Positions 53,150 to 61,122 of a DNA stretch of 64,000 bases are shown one piece after another. The notes under the pieces are model-generated. The model saw only the letters and a program-made list of their open reading frames with translations, was not told where the DNA came from and did no database searches. Within the stretch, counting starts at the first letter, position 1. The number at the start of each line of letters is the position of its first letter. This DNA comes from Steroidobacteraceae bacterium (lineage in GTDB: Bacteria; Pseudomonadota; Gammaproteobacteria; Steroidobacterales; Steroidobacteraceae): the NCBI GenBank assembly GCA_041395505.1, contig JAWLAG010000001.1, forward strand, positions 558,001-622,000, written 5' to 3'. The position numbers were made by a program, and so were the translations under genes.

Positions 53150-53498
53150 TTCCTTCCTCCTGCGAACGGCGGGACCGTTCATGAATTTTTTGTTTCGAAA
53201 CTGATTCAGTTGACCGCAAGAGCCACGCAAAGCGGACTCGGACGGTCCCCGGGGACTTTTCAAGTGGCGCGCATGATAGCAATAAATGCCCGCTCCGCAA
53301 GCGTTTGTGGCAAAATTGACACAACCGGCGACGCAACAGTCGTGGGACGTAACCGTGACGCGGCATGCCGGATGGGACGAACTGCTTGGCGAGCCGCCGA
53401 ACCGGGGCAATTTGCCGCCGATCTGTGGCTGATTCGCAACAGAACACCCGTCGACATGCTAAGGTCGCGCCCCCAGTTCGACACGGATATCGGTTTAA
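53150..53498. other. Divergent intergenic region (349 nt) between receptor and TPR-sulfotransferase
   Basis: No gene is supported here. On the minus strand it carries the promoter at 53273-53300, a 12-bp self-complementary GTCCCCGGGGAC at 53245-53256 in the receptor leader, and a 5-bp hairpin at 53165-53179 just before the ribosome site, which might influence translation. No Fur-box-like sequence is obvious. A promoter for the rightward sulfotransferase is presumed but not seen. Confidence 0.6.
53273..53300 (-). promoter_or_regulatory. Probable promoter of the TonB-dependent receptor
   Basis: TTGCGG (53300-53295) and TATCAT (53278-53273) are 16 nt apart on the minus strand. The start would be near 53266, giving a leader of about 117 nt with the palindrome and hairpin noted for this interval. 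Confidence 0.5.
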
Positions 53499-55496
53499 AT
53501 GCCGGCCATGGCCAACGAAGATTTCCGCCTGCTGCTCGATCAGGGTCTCACCGCGCACCAGCAGGGCCGGATTCCCGAGGCGCTGACGGCGTTTCGCGCC
53601 GCCATCGAGCTGGAACCCGAGGACGCCGAGGTCGCGAGCCTTCTGGGCTCTGCGCTTGCCCAGAGCGAGTGGCGCGAACACGCGCTCGGTTTCCTGCAAC
53701 GGGCGGTGGAACTCGAGCCGGAGCAAATCGGTTTTCGGATGAACCTCGCCGAGGGGCTGGTGCGGCTCGGCGAGTTCGCAAGAGCCCAGCAGGAGTTTCG
53801 CGCCGTGTTGATGCGCGACCCGGGCCACGTGCGGGCCTGGGACCGCAGCGGCGATGTGGCGATGCGTCTCAATGACCTCAACAGCGCCCGTGAAGCCTGG
53901 ACACAGGCGCGCATGCTGGCGCCCAAGGGCCTCGAGCCCGCGCTCAAACTCATATCGCTGGAAATGCAGCGCGGTGAGCTCGGTCGCGCCCAGGAATTGC
54001 TCGATCGGCTCGCCGAGCAATTTGCAGGCGATACGCGCCTGCTCGCGTTGCAGACGGACCTGCATGCCCTGACGGGCGATTGGCCGGCCTATGCCAGCAG
54101 CGTCGATGCCTGGCTGCGTCAACAGCCGGGCGATCCTGCGGCCTGGCGCTCGCTCGCCCGTCTGCATGGCGAGATGGGCCGGTTCCGCGACGCGACCAAC
54201 GCCTACGGACGCGTGCTCGCGCTCGAAGCGCCGAATGTGGCCGACCTGACGACCTTTGCCAACTGGTCGCTGCAGGCGCTCGATGTCGATGCCGCCGATG
54301 GTGCACTCGCGCAGGCCGGCGAGCTTGCCCCGGAGGACGCGCGGCTCCTCACGACGCGGGCATTGCGCTCGCTCTATGTTGGCCGCTTCGGTGATGCGGA
54401 AGCCGACTGTCTGCGCTGCCTGGCACTCGAGCGCGACAATCCGGCTGCACTCATTACGTTGTCGCGCCTGCGTCGCGGGCGCATGAGTGAGGCCGAACTC
54501 GCGGGCCTTTCGCGCATTGCCGCAATGCGGAGCGCACCGGTCGATGTGCGCATCGCCGCGGGTTTCGCAGTCGCCCATGCCCACGAGGCGGGCGGCGAGC
54601 CTGCGGCCGCATTCGCCGCGCTCGAGGCTGCGCATGGCCAGGCTCGTGCGCGCGACCGCGCCCTGGCGCGCGGGTTCAGTGTCGAGGGGCTCGGGCGGCG
54701 CCGTGAGCTGCTGCTCAGCCTGTCCTTGCCCGCAGTGGAGAAGGCTCCTCCTGCGCCCGCGCGACCGATATTCATCGTCGGCATGCCACGGAATGGATCG
54801 ACGCTCATCGAAGCCGTGCTCGCGGCTCATCCACAGGTATTGGGTTGCGGTGAGCGCCAGGCCTTGCCGCAGGTCATGGACGCATTGGTCGCACTGACAG
54901 GTGCGGGGCGCGAGATTGACGCGCGCTTTCTGGCAGACGCGCGCCAAACCTATTACGCCGGTCTGCCAAATCTCGGAGCGGCCGATCGTTTCACCGACAA
55001 GCAGCCGTTCAATTTCGAGGCCATCGGCCTGATCGCGCATCTGTTCCCGGATGCGGTGATCATCGCCCTGCGTCGTAACCCGGTTGCAAACTGTCTGTCG
55101 ATCTACCGCCAGCCGCTCCATCGCAACTGGGCATTTGCGCATGAGTTCAGCGATATCGCGGCCGTGTATGCGCACCACCAGCACTTGTTGCAGGCATTCG
55201 AAGAACAATTTCCCGGTCGCATGGTCCAGGTGAACTACGAGGACTGGCTAGCGGATCTGCCCGCCGCCGCGCGCGCGCTCCTCGCTGCCTGCGGCCTCCC
55301 GTGGCACGAGGACTGCCTGCAGTATCGACAGGCGGCGCGTCCGATTACCACCTTGAGCGCCGTCGATGTGCGTGCGCCGTTGCGCGGGGTCGATGACCAG
55401 CTCGCAAAATACGCGTCGCAGCTTCCTGCCATCGAGGCCGCCCTGCGCGCAGCCGGAGTCGACCCGGCCACCGGGCAGCTGACCCTGGGGCGATGA
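53499..55496 (+). CDS. TPR-repeat sulfotransferase (1)
   Basis: A 665-residue protein. Residues about 10-400 are TPR repeats (AFRAAIELEPEDAEVASLLGSAL and similar), which should bind a peptide or protein, followed by a sulfotransferase domain. That domain has FIVGMPRNGSTLIEAVL near 425 for the 5'-phosphosulfate loop and LRRNPVANCLS near 525 for the 3'-phosphate site. There is no signal peptide, so it is cytosolic. It starts at ATG 53499 (or 53508); a ribosome site is weak. It probably sulfates a hydroxyl or tyrosine of a specific client. Confidence 0.87.
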   Translation: MPAMANEDFRLLLDQGLTAHQQGRIPEALTAFRAAIELEPEDAEVASLLGSALAQSEWREHALGFLQRAVELEPEQIGFRMNLAEGLVRLGEFARAQQEFRAVLMRDPGHVRAWDRSGDVAMRLNDLNSAREAWTQARMLAPKGLEPALKLISLEMQRGELGRAQELLDRLAEQFAGDTRLLALQTDLHALTGDWPAYASSVDAWLRQQPGDPAAWRSLARLHGEMGRFRDATNAYGRVLALEAPNVADLTTFANWSLQALDVDAADGALAQAGELAPEDARLLTTRALRSLYVGRFGDAEADCLRCLALERDNPAALITLSRLRRGRMSEAELAGLSRIAAMRSAPVDVRIAAGFAVAHAHEAGGEPAAAFAALEAAHGQARARDRALARGFSVEGLGRRRELLLSLSLPAVEKAPPAPARPIFIVGMPRNGSTLIEAVLAAHPQVLGCGERQALPQVMDALVALTGAGREIDARFLADARQTYYAGLPNLGAADRFTDKQPFNFEAIGLIAHLFPDAVIIALRRNPVANCLSIYRQPLHRNWAFAHEFSDIAAVYAHHQHLLQAFEEQFPGRMVQVNYEDWLADLPAAARALLAACGLPWHEDCLQYRQAARPITTLSAVDVRAPLRGVDDQLAKYASQLPAIEAALRAAGVDPATGQLTLGR

Positions 55497-55508
55497 TCGC
55501 GGCGAACC

Positions 55509-56909
55509 ATGGATAGAGCGCAACTGCTCGCGAGCGCTCTGCCGCCGGCGGATTTCAACTACGAACTGGGCTGCATCCAGAGGAGTGAAGGTCGGCTCGA
55601 TGCGGCACTGGAATCGTTCGCAAAGGCCATCGCGCTCAAGGTGGCGCGCCCCGAAGAGGCCCATCTCAATCGCGCCGTGATCTACGCCGACGGGCTTCGC
55701 GACAGCGTCTCGGCGGAGCGCGAACTGAATGCCGCGCTCGCTTGCAACCCGGGTTACCTGCCCGCGCTCCTGAACCTCGGCAATCTGCACGAGGACCGCG
55801 GCCAGCGTCAGCAAGCTGCGGATTGCTACGAGCGCATTCTCGCGAGCAACCCCGATCAGCCAATCGCACTCGCGCGCCTCGCTGGGCTCACCCGGCCCGA
55901 CGGACTATCGAATCCGCTGCTGCAGCGCATGGCAAGTGCCATCGCCGATGGCGCGACGTCACCCGCCGACCGCGCAACCCTGGGATTTGCACTGGGCCGC
56001 TGGCTCGATGCCGGCGGCGATTACCCGAACGCCTTCCGGACCTATTCGCGGGCGAACCGCGACAGCCGTGCCGCTGCCGGCGAGGTCGCGGCCTATGACG
56101 GCACCGTCCAGCAGCGGCTCACCGACGCCATCATCGCAGCCTTCCCGCCGGGGCATCGGCAGCTCGAGGCGGACCCGCGATCGCCACCGCCCGTATTTAT
56201 CTGTGGCATGTTCCGCTCTGGCTCGACGCTGTCCGAACAGATCCTTGCCGCGCATCCGGACGTCACGGCTGGCGGCGAACTGAACCTGCTGCCGGCGCTT
56301 GTGCGGGCGCGGTTCGCGCCCTTTCCGCAGAGCCTGGCTACAGCGAGCACCGAGTTGTTGCGCGAAGCGGCGCGCGACTATCTGGCGCAGGTCGGGCGGC
56401 TCTTTCCCGGCGCGAGGCTCATCACCGACAAGCGACCGGATAATTTCTTTTATGTCGGACTCATCAAGACGCTGTTCCCACAAGCGCGCATCGTGCATAG
56501 CCTGCGCAATGCGCTCGACAACTGCCTGTCGGTGTACTTCCTGCACCTCGATCAGCGCATGAGCTATGCGCTCGATCTGGCCGATATCGGTCATTACTAC
56601 CTGCAGTATCGACGATTGATGGCGCACTGGAAGGCGCTCTATGGCGAGAGCATGCTGGAGCTCGACTACGACGCTCTGGTGCGCGAGCCTGAACCTGAGG
56701 TCAGGCAGCTGCTGGCATTCTGTGGGCTCGGCTTCGATCCGGCCTGCCTGCGCCCCGAACTGACCCGCACGGCCGTGCGCACGGCAAGCGTCTGGCAGGT
56801 GCGCGAACCCATCCACGCCGAGTCATCGGGTCGCTGGCGGCATTATCGGCAACAACTCGCGCCGCTGATCGACATCCTGAGAAGTGGAGGCGTGGAGCTT
56901 CCGGATTAG
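55509..56909 (+). CDS. TPR-repeat sulfotransferase (2)
   Basis: A 466-residue paralog-type protein, 12 nt after the first. A shorter TPR region (about 15-130) precedes the sulfotransferase domain: FICGMFRSGSTLSEQIL near 230, SLRNALDNCLS near 330, YDALVREPEPEVRQLLAFCGL. The two proteins differ in TPR length, so they may have different clients. The gene converges with the aspartic protease gene, sharing TTAG at 56906-56909 for the two stops. Confidence 0.87.
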   Translation: MDRAQLLASALPPADFNYELGCIQRSEGRLDAALESFAKAIALKVARPEEAHLNRAVIYADGLRDSVSAERELNAALACNPGYLPALLNLGNLHEDRGQRQQAADCYERILASNPDQPIALARLAGLTRPDGLSNPLLQRMASAIADGATSPADRATLGFALGRWLDAGGDYPNAFRTYSRANRDSRAAAGEVAAYDGTVQQRLTDAIIAAFPPGHRQLEADPRSPPPVFICGMFRSGSTLSEQILAAHPDVTAGGELNLLPALVRARFAPFPQSLATASTELLREAARDYLAQVGRLFPGARLITDKRPDNFFYVGLIKTLFPQARIVHSLRNALDNCLSVYFLHLDQRMSYALDLADIGHYYLQYRRLMAHWKALYGESMLELDYDALVREPEPEVRQLLAFCGLGFDPACLRPELTRTAVRTASVWQVREPIHAESSGRWRHYRQQLAPLIDILRSGGVELPD

Positions 56910-57859
56910 CTCTCCGGCGCGAGCCAGATTTCACTGCGACCGAAGTCGACCGCGAAGGCGCGCATCACGCCGATGATGTCCATGCCGAGCAGCAGCGCCG
57001 GCTCATCCTGCATGTTCCAGCTGTGAAATACCTTGAAGTCGCCGAAGATGATTTCGGCGTTGGCGAGGCGCACCGAGCCGCCGAGCGCGATGGCGGGCGC
57101 GAGCAGCCGCTCGCCCATCGCAATATCGGGGGTTGCGCCGAGCACGGGCGTAAGGCTCGTCGTGATGGAGTCGCTCGCCCGCGCGCGCAAGGCCTCCCGC
57201 AGTGCATTGTTGCCGAGCGTGCGCTCGGCGCCGGTATCGAACACTGCCCAGGTCTTTACGCGGCCGACGCTCGCGCTCAGTACCAGCAGGCCATTGTCGA
57301 GGCGCCGAGTCGGCACCCGATAGAGTTTGGCGTCGGGGCCGCGACCTGCGCGGGTACGTATGGCAATGCGGTCGGTATCGAAATCGACTTCGATGCGCGC
57401 GCTTGTCAGCTTGGCGACGCCGAGTATGCCGTCCGTATCACCCATGATCGGCGACCACACGACCGGCAGTTTCTGGTCGCGCAAGGTGATCGCGCCGGCC
57501 GTGAGTTCCGCAACCTTAACATAGGGCACTTCGGCCGTGCCCGTGACGCCCGTCAGGCTGAGCATGTTGCCGGGTTCGGCGCTTAGGCCGAGTTCCTGCA
57601 TCAGCGAGGGCGACAACGTCGAATGACTTGCGCCGGTGTCGACCACGAGGCGAAACGGTCCGCGGCCATTGATCATCACCGGCGCGACCACCCGGCCGAT
57701 GCGATCCATGCGCGTCGGTGCGGCGTACAGCGCTTCGTCGTCGGCGGCATTACCGTTGCCCGAGGCGAGCGGCAGGAGTGCTGCACCCAGGGCAATGAAG
57801 GCGAGGCAGCGCCACTTGTGGGCAGGTACGCGAGTTCGCTCTGGGCTACCGCGCAACAA
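56906..57859 (-). CDS. Exported aspartic protease (retropepsin-like) with two DTG motifs
   Basis: A 317-residue product with a signal/anchor (LAFIALGAALLPLASG). Two catalytic loops are visible: VVDTGASHS (Asp74) and VFDTGAERT (Asp208), about 134 residues apart. Thus both halves of the active site are in one chain, like pepsin, whereas bacterial retropepsin-like proteins usually have one and dimerise. The start is TTG 57859 with AAGGAGG 8 nt upstream. It lies next to the TPR-sulfotransferases; whether it processes the same client is inference. Confidence 0.82.
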   Translation of the reverse strand: MLRGSPERTRVPAHKWRCLAFIALGAALLPLASGNGNAADDEALYAAPTRMDRIGRVVAPVMINGRGPFRLVVDTGASHSTLSPSLMQELGLSAEPGNMLSLTGVTGTAEVPYVKVAELTAGAITLRDQKLPVVWSPIMGDTDGILGVAKLTSARIEVDFDTDRIAIRTRAGRGPDAKLYRVPTRRLDNGLLVLSASVGRVKTWAVFDTGAERTLGNNALREALRARASDSITTSLTPVLGATPDIAMGERLLAPAIALGGSVRLANAEIIFGDFKVFHSWNMQDEPALLLGMDIIGVMRAFAVDFGRSEIWLAPES

Positions 57860-57942
57860 AATCGTTGCCTCCTTGGGCTTGGGCCGAGGGTTGCGGGTCT
57901 CGGGTCATGGTACGCGACCCTCGAGCCGAGCAAAAGTTGTGC

Positions 57943-58428
57943 TCAGGGACGAACGGTCGAAGTGCGTTGCAGACGGTCGCCCACGCGCAATTTCAGCTTA
58001 GCGGCAACGCCGGCACGGACTTCCAGGACCAGGGTGGCCGGACGGCGGGAGCGGATGGTGGTGAGCGAATGGGGCGTGGTGTTGGCGGCGATATCGACCA
58101 GGCGGCCCTTGCCGTCGAAGAACAGCATGTCGAGCGGGACATAGGTGTTCTTCATCCACATGCTGATCAACTGCGGGCGATCGTAGACAAAGAGCATCCC
58201 TTGTGTTGCCGGCAGATCGCGCACGAACATCAGGCCCTGCAATTGCCGCTCGCGGGTGTCGGCAATCCAGACACGAAACTCGTGGCTGCCACCCGCCGTG
58301 AGGATCTGTAGCGTCTCGCGCGGAAAACTCGCGAGCTCGAGCTGCGGCGCGTCCGCACGCACGATCGGCGCGATGGCGAGCAACAGCGCGAGCCACAGGC
58401 GCAACCTGAATTCAACCGGGCGTGTCAT
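57943..58428 (-). CDS. DUF192 family exported protein
   Basis: A 161-residue product from ATG 58428. A signal peptide (LWLALLLAIAPIVRA) is followed by the DUF192 pattern: EFRVWIADTRERQLQGLMFVRDLP, GMLFVYDRPQLISMWMKNTYVPLDMLFFD, LEVRAGVA. The family is a small beta-barrel of unknown function. The start overlaps the 3' end of the upstream lipoprotein gene by 17 nt. Confidence 0.87.
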   Translation of the reverse strand: MTRPVEFRLRLWLALLLAIAPIVRADAPQLELASFPRETLQILTAGGSHEFRVWIADTRERQLQGLMFVRDLPATQGMLFVYDRPQLISMWMKNTYVPLDMLFFDGKGRLVDIAANTTPHSLTTIRSRRPATLVLEVRAGVAAKLKLRVGDRLQRTSTVRP

Positions 58429-59032
58429 TTGGCGGAGCTTCCTCGCTGGCCTCTGGGAATTGCAGCCTGCCGGCAAAATCGAAACGTGCGATCAGCAAGC
58501 TGCCGTCGTCTGCCACGGCGGTCGCAGGTGCGACACAAAAACCATGCGCTTCGATGCGCCATTGGTGATTGGGACCGCCGAGCGGGCCGACCCGCTGCTG
58601 CGTCAGCCGGTCGATGGTGCATTTGTCGTCGCCGCGCGTGGCAAAGATCCGCTTTTCGCCTTCGAATATGACGGTGACGTTGGCAGCGCGGGCATGGGTC
58701 GCTTCGCCTTCCAGGGTCTTGGCGATGCCGAATACGAAGCGCAGGCTATGTCCATCGCCATGCGCGGGGCCCGCTATGCTCACGCGGATGCCGCGGCCGT
58801 CGGGGCGCGGTCCGCCTTCGCATTGCATTTCGGCGTCCCGCCAGGCGATGTCCATGTCGAAGGCGCCGCGCAGGCGCGCCCGCAGATAGCCGTCGCCGCC
58901 GGGCAGGCAGGTCGATGGCGCCGGGGCGGCGCCGGCCGGCGGTGGCGCGAGCGGTGCCTGGGCCGATCCGCAGGATGTACTGGTCAGTGCGGCGAGCGCG
59001 AGTGCCAACGCGGATTGTCGCGGGAAGAGCAT
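58412..59032 (-). CDS. Small exported protein, probable lipoprotein
   Basis: A 206-residue product from ATG 59032 (the frame extends to 59092, with no better start). A hydrophobic segment ends in TSTSC (Cys21), a weak lipobox, and is followed by a Pro/Ala-rich linker and a beta-rich domain with RLRGAFDMDIAWRDAEMQC and KTLEGEATHARAANVTVIF. Its 3' end overlaps the DUF192 start, so they form a unit. Family not recognised. Confidence 0.65.
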   Translation of the reverse strand: MLFPRQSALALALAALTSTSCGSAQAPLAPPPAGAAPAPSTCLPGGDGYLRARLRGAFDMDIAWRDAEMQCEGGPRPDGRGIRVSIAGPAHGDGHSLRFVFGIAKTLEGEATHARAANVTVIFEGEKRIFATRGDDKCTIDRLTQQRVGPLGGPNHQWRIEAHGFCVAPATAVADDGSLLIARFDFAGRLQFPEASEEAPPNDTPG

Positions 59033-59112
59033 GCGCGCGAGTTTAACGCCTGGCGCCTTTACGCGGGATGAATGGATCCCCGGGCCCGGCAACCGCTACG
59101 GCACTGCCGCCA

Positions 59113-60057
59113 CTACAAAGACGTGACCAGCAAGGCCTTGGCCACCTGTGCATGCTTGCGCACCACGGCGCGCGCAAAATGCAGCAGCAATGTGAGCACG
59201 GCGATGCCCGCAACGAGCAGCAACAGCCAGCCCAGGGGTGAATCGAGCCAGGACGGCTCGATGGCTGCGACGCGCTCGCCATCGATGAACACGCCGATGC
59301 CCTGGCCCGAGCCGAACCAGCCGAGCCGCTGTGCGATGAGCGCGAAAGGCATCGCGACAAAACTCGCGCCAACCGCTATGCCGGTGACCGCAATCGTGAA
59401 ATAGGCGATGCCGGCCGGAAGCATCAGCAGGAAATAGAGGATGGTCGTCCAGGTGCGTGCATCGCGGAGCATCTCGGCGATGCGTGCCCACAGGCTCCGT
59501 CGTGGCCCCGGATGCAGGGGTCGGCGGGGCATGCGTTCGCCGGTCACGGCTTCGAGCAAGCGCCCTTCGCCAAGCGAAATGACCCGGGTGATGCCGATGA
59601 ACGTGAGGAAAAACGGAATGCCGATGATCAGGATCGCAAGGCCGGCCGACAATGACAGGCCCACTGTGGTGATCGTGAAGTAAATGATGCCCGTGGCAAG
59701 GGTCAACAACATGAAGAACAGGGACGTGTAGGCACGCGGATCGCGGTAGATGGCAAAGAACCGGCCGAGCGCACTGCGCTGCGTCGCGGGCTTGCGCTGA
59801 GGTGTCTGCATTGCCTCGCGCAGCTTGACCTCGGTCTGCCGATAGGCATCGGCCACTTCCTCCGGAGCACCATAGGTGCTCGCGATGAGTTCGAGGACGT
59901 CGGCTTCGCTTTTCTGCGGATGGGCTGCGACTTCCGCGCGCAGATATTCCTCGGCGTCGTACAGGGCGTCCTGTATCAGCGCCGGATCTTCGCCCGACAG
60001 CGCGCTGCGCAGCTGCTCGAGATAATCGTTGATTGCGCGTGGTGCAGAGTTGGCCAT
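59113..60057 (-). CDS. HAAS/sensor domain membrane protein
   Basis: A 314-residue product from ATG 60057. The N-terminus (DYLEQLRSALSGEDPALIQDALYDAEEYLRAEV) is the HAAS (DUF1700-like) helical domain found in proteins encoded beside PadR regulators. It is followed by several transmembrane segments (FFMLLTLATGIIYFTIT, GLAILIIGIPFFLTFIGI, LYFLLMLPAGIAYFTIA, LLLLVAGIAVLTLLL) in two similar halves, the putative sensor domain. It is 4 nt after the PadR gene and likely feeds a membrane signal to it. Confidence 0.85.
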   Translation of the reverse strand: MANSAPRAINDYLEQLRSALSGEDPALIQDALYDAEEYLRAEVAAHPQKSEADVLELIASTYGAPEEVADAYRQTEVKLREAMQTPQRKPATQRSALGRFFAIYRDPRAYTSLFFMLLTLATGIIYFTITTVGLSLSAGLAILIIGIPFFLTFIGITRVISLGEGRLLEAVTGERMPRRPLHPGPRRSLWARIAEMLRDARTWTTILYFLLMLPAGIAYFTIAVTGIAVGASFVAMPFALIAQRLGWFGSGQGIGVFIDGERVAAIEPSWLDSPLGWLLLLVAGIAVLTLLLHFARAVVRKHAQVAKALLVTSL

Positions 60058-60061
60058 CTGA

Positions 60062-60424
60062 CTAATCCTCAATAGGTGGACCGAGAACGTTGTCGACGTA
60101 ATCGCGCGTGCGGGACCACGCTGCCTGCCAGTTCGCCAGCAACTGCCGTCCATCGTCGGTGATGCGGTAGTAGCGCCTGGGCGGCCCGGAGTAGGACGGT
60201 ACGACCCGGCTGCTGAGCGCACCGCTCGCCGCGAGGGAGCGCAACACCGGGTAAACCGTGCCTTCCTTGAACAGTGCCGCCTGCGCATCCGCAGGCTGAA
60301 GCCGCTTGGCGATTTCATAGCCATACAGGTCTTCATCGGAATGGCCGAGCACGGTCAGGACCACCAGCGCCACCAACCCGGTGTTGAGGTCCTTTTGAAA
60401 CTTGCGTGTCTCGGAATCGTCCAT
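60062..60424 (-). CDS. PadR family transcriptional regulator
   Basis: A 120-residue winged-helix repressor: GLVALVVLTVLGHSDEDLYGYEIAKRL, FKEGTVYPVLRSLAASGALSS, RRYYRITDDGRQLL. ATG 60424 is chosen because the longer frame covers the promoter. PadR repressors respond to small aromatic or antimicrobial ligands, or to membrane partners such as the adjacent HAAS protein. A promoter with an embedded inverted repeat lies directly upstream and is a good autoregulation site. Confidence 0.88.
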   Translation of the reverse strand: MDDSETRKFQKDLNTGLVALVVLTVLGHSDEDLYGYEIAKRLQPADAQAALFKEGTVYPVLRSLAASGALSSRVVPSYSGPPRRYYRITDDGRQLLANWQAAWSRTRDYVDNVLGPPIED

Positions 60425-60434
60425 TAACCAATAC

Positions 60435-60462
60435 TGTATAGTAGCTAATACTAGTAAGTCAA
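60435..60462 (-). promoter_or_regulatory. PadR-operon promoter with embedded operator-like repeat
   Basis: On the minus strand TTGACT (60462-60457) and TATACA (60440-60435) are separated by 16 nt. The spacer holds the inverted repeat TAGTA (60439-60443) / TACTA (60449-60453) around GCTAA. PadR proteins commonly bind such dyads, so repression by blocking polymerase is a reasonable inference. Confidence 0.6.
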
Positions 60463-60521
60463 TAGAGATGTAAACTCCAATAACGATACAATCGGTCAAT
60501 CGGATGAATAATTGACGCAGA

Positions 60522-60527
60522 TATAAT
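60522..60527 (+). promoter_or_regulatory. Possible -10 element of the LEA2 lipoprotein gene
   Basis: A perfect TATAAT on the plus strand in an AT-rich stretch 76 nt before the ATG at 60604. No matching -35 box at 17 nt is seen, so support is modest. Confidence 0.35.
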
Positions 60528-60603
60528 TCAATCTTCCGGTCTGAGTTAGCTGCAGTTCATCTCTGGACCCGTACAATGCGCTGCGTTGCCACAGGAGGGC
60601 GCC

Positions 60604-61062
60604 ATGCCAAGTAGATCGCGACTCGCCATAGCATTGCTCGCCCTCGCGCTGGGTGGCTGCGGCGGCCTGACCCGCCTGCAGGCACCCAACCTTTCGATCA
60701 TTTCCTTGCAGGTGGAGAAGAGCGATCTTCTCGAGCAGCGCCTGAAGCTGCGCATGCGGGTGCAGAATCCCAACGACCGCGAACTGCCGGTCAAGGGGTT
60801 GTCGTATACCGTGGAGGTCGCGGGCGAAGACTTCGGCCGTGGCGTGAGCGGCGCGGGGTTCGTCGTGCCGGCTTTTGGTGAAGCGGAATTCGACATGTTT
60901 CTCACGACGAACCTGGCCGGTGGCCTGATCCGGCTCCTCGGCACCTTGAATGACAGCCAGCGCGATGCCCTGGATTATCGAATCGTGGGCAAGGTGTCAC
61001 TAGCCTCCGGGTTCCTGCGCAGCATCCCTTTCGAGGAAAAAGGCCAGTTTCGCCTTAACTAG
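60604..61062 (+). CDS. LEA type 2 family lipoprotein
   Basis: A 152-residue product from ATG 60604. The signal ends in LGGC (Cys19). The mature part has APNLSIISLQVEKSDLLEQRLKLRMRVQNPNDRELPVKGL, with the Pro-Asn-x-x-x-Leu-Pro-V pattern typical of the LEA2/WHy domain, which appears in stress-tolerance proteins and in bacterial lipoproteins. The frame could begin at 60586, but the nearer ATG starts the signal. Confidence 0.85.
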   Translation: MPSRSRLAIALLALALGGCGGLTRLQAPNLSIISLQVEKSDLLEQRLKLRMRVQNPNDRELPVKGLSYTVEVAGEDFGRGVSGAGFVVPAFGEAEFDMFLTTNLAGGLIRLLGTLNDSQRDALDYRIVGKVSLASGFLRSIPFEEKGQFRLN

Positions 61063-61122
61063 AATCTATTTCATTAGAATCGCAGGCGACGCAGCCCCCG
61101 CTGCATCGGAATTTCACGAGGC

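Noticed and set aside
52923..55208. A 761-codon minus-strand open frame across the receptor 5' end and the first TPR-sulfotransferase
   Set aside because: It is antisense to two well-supported genes, has no recognisable domain and a basic, Arg/Cys/His-rich composition typical of shadow frames in GC-rich DNA.
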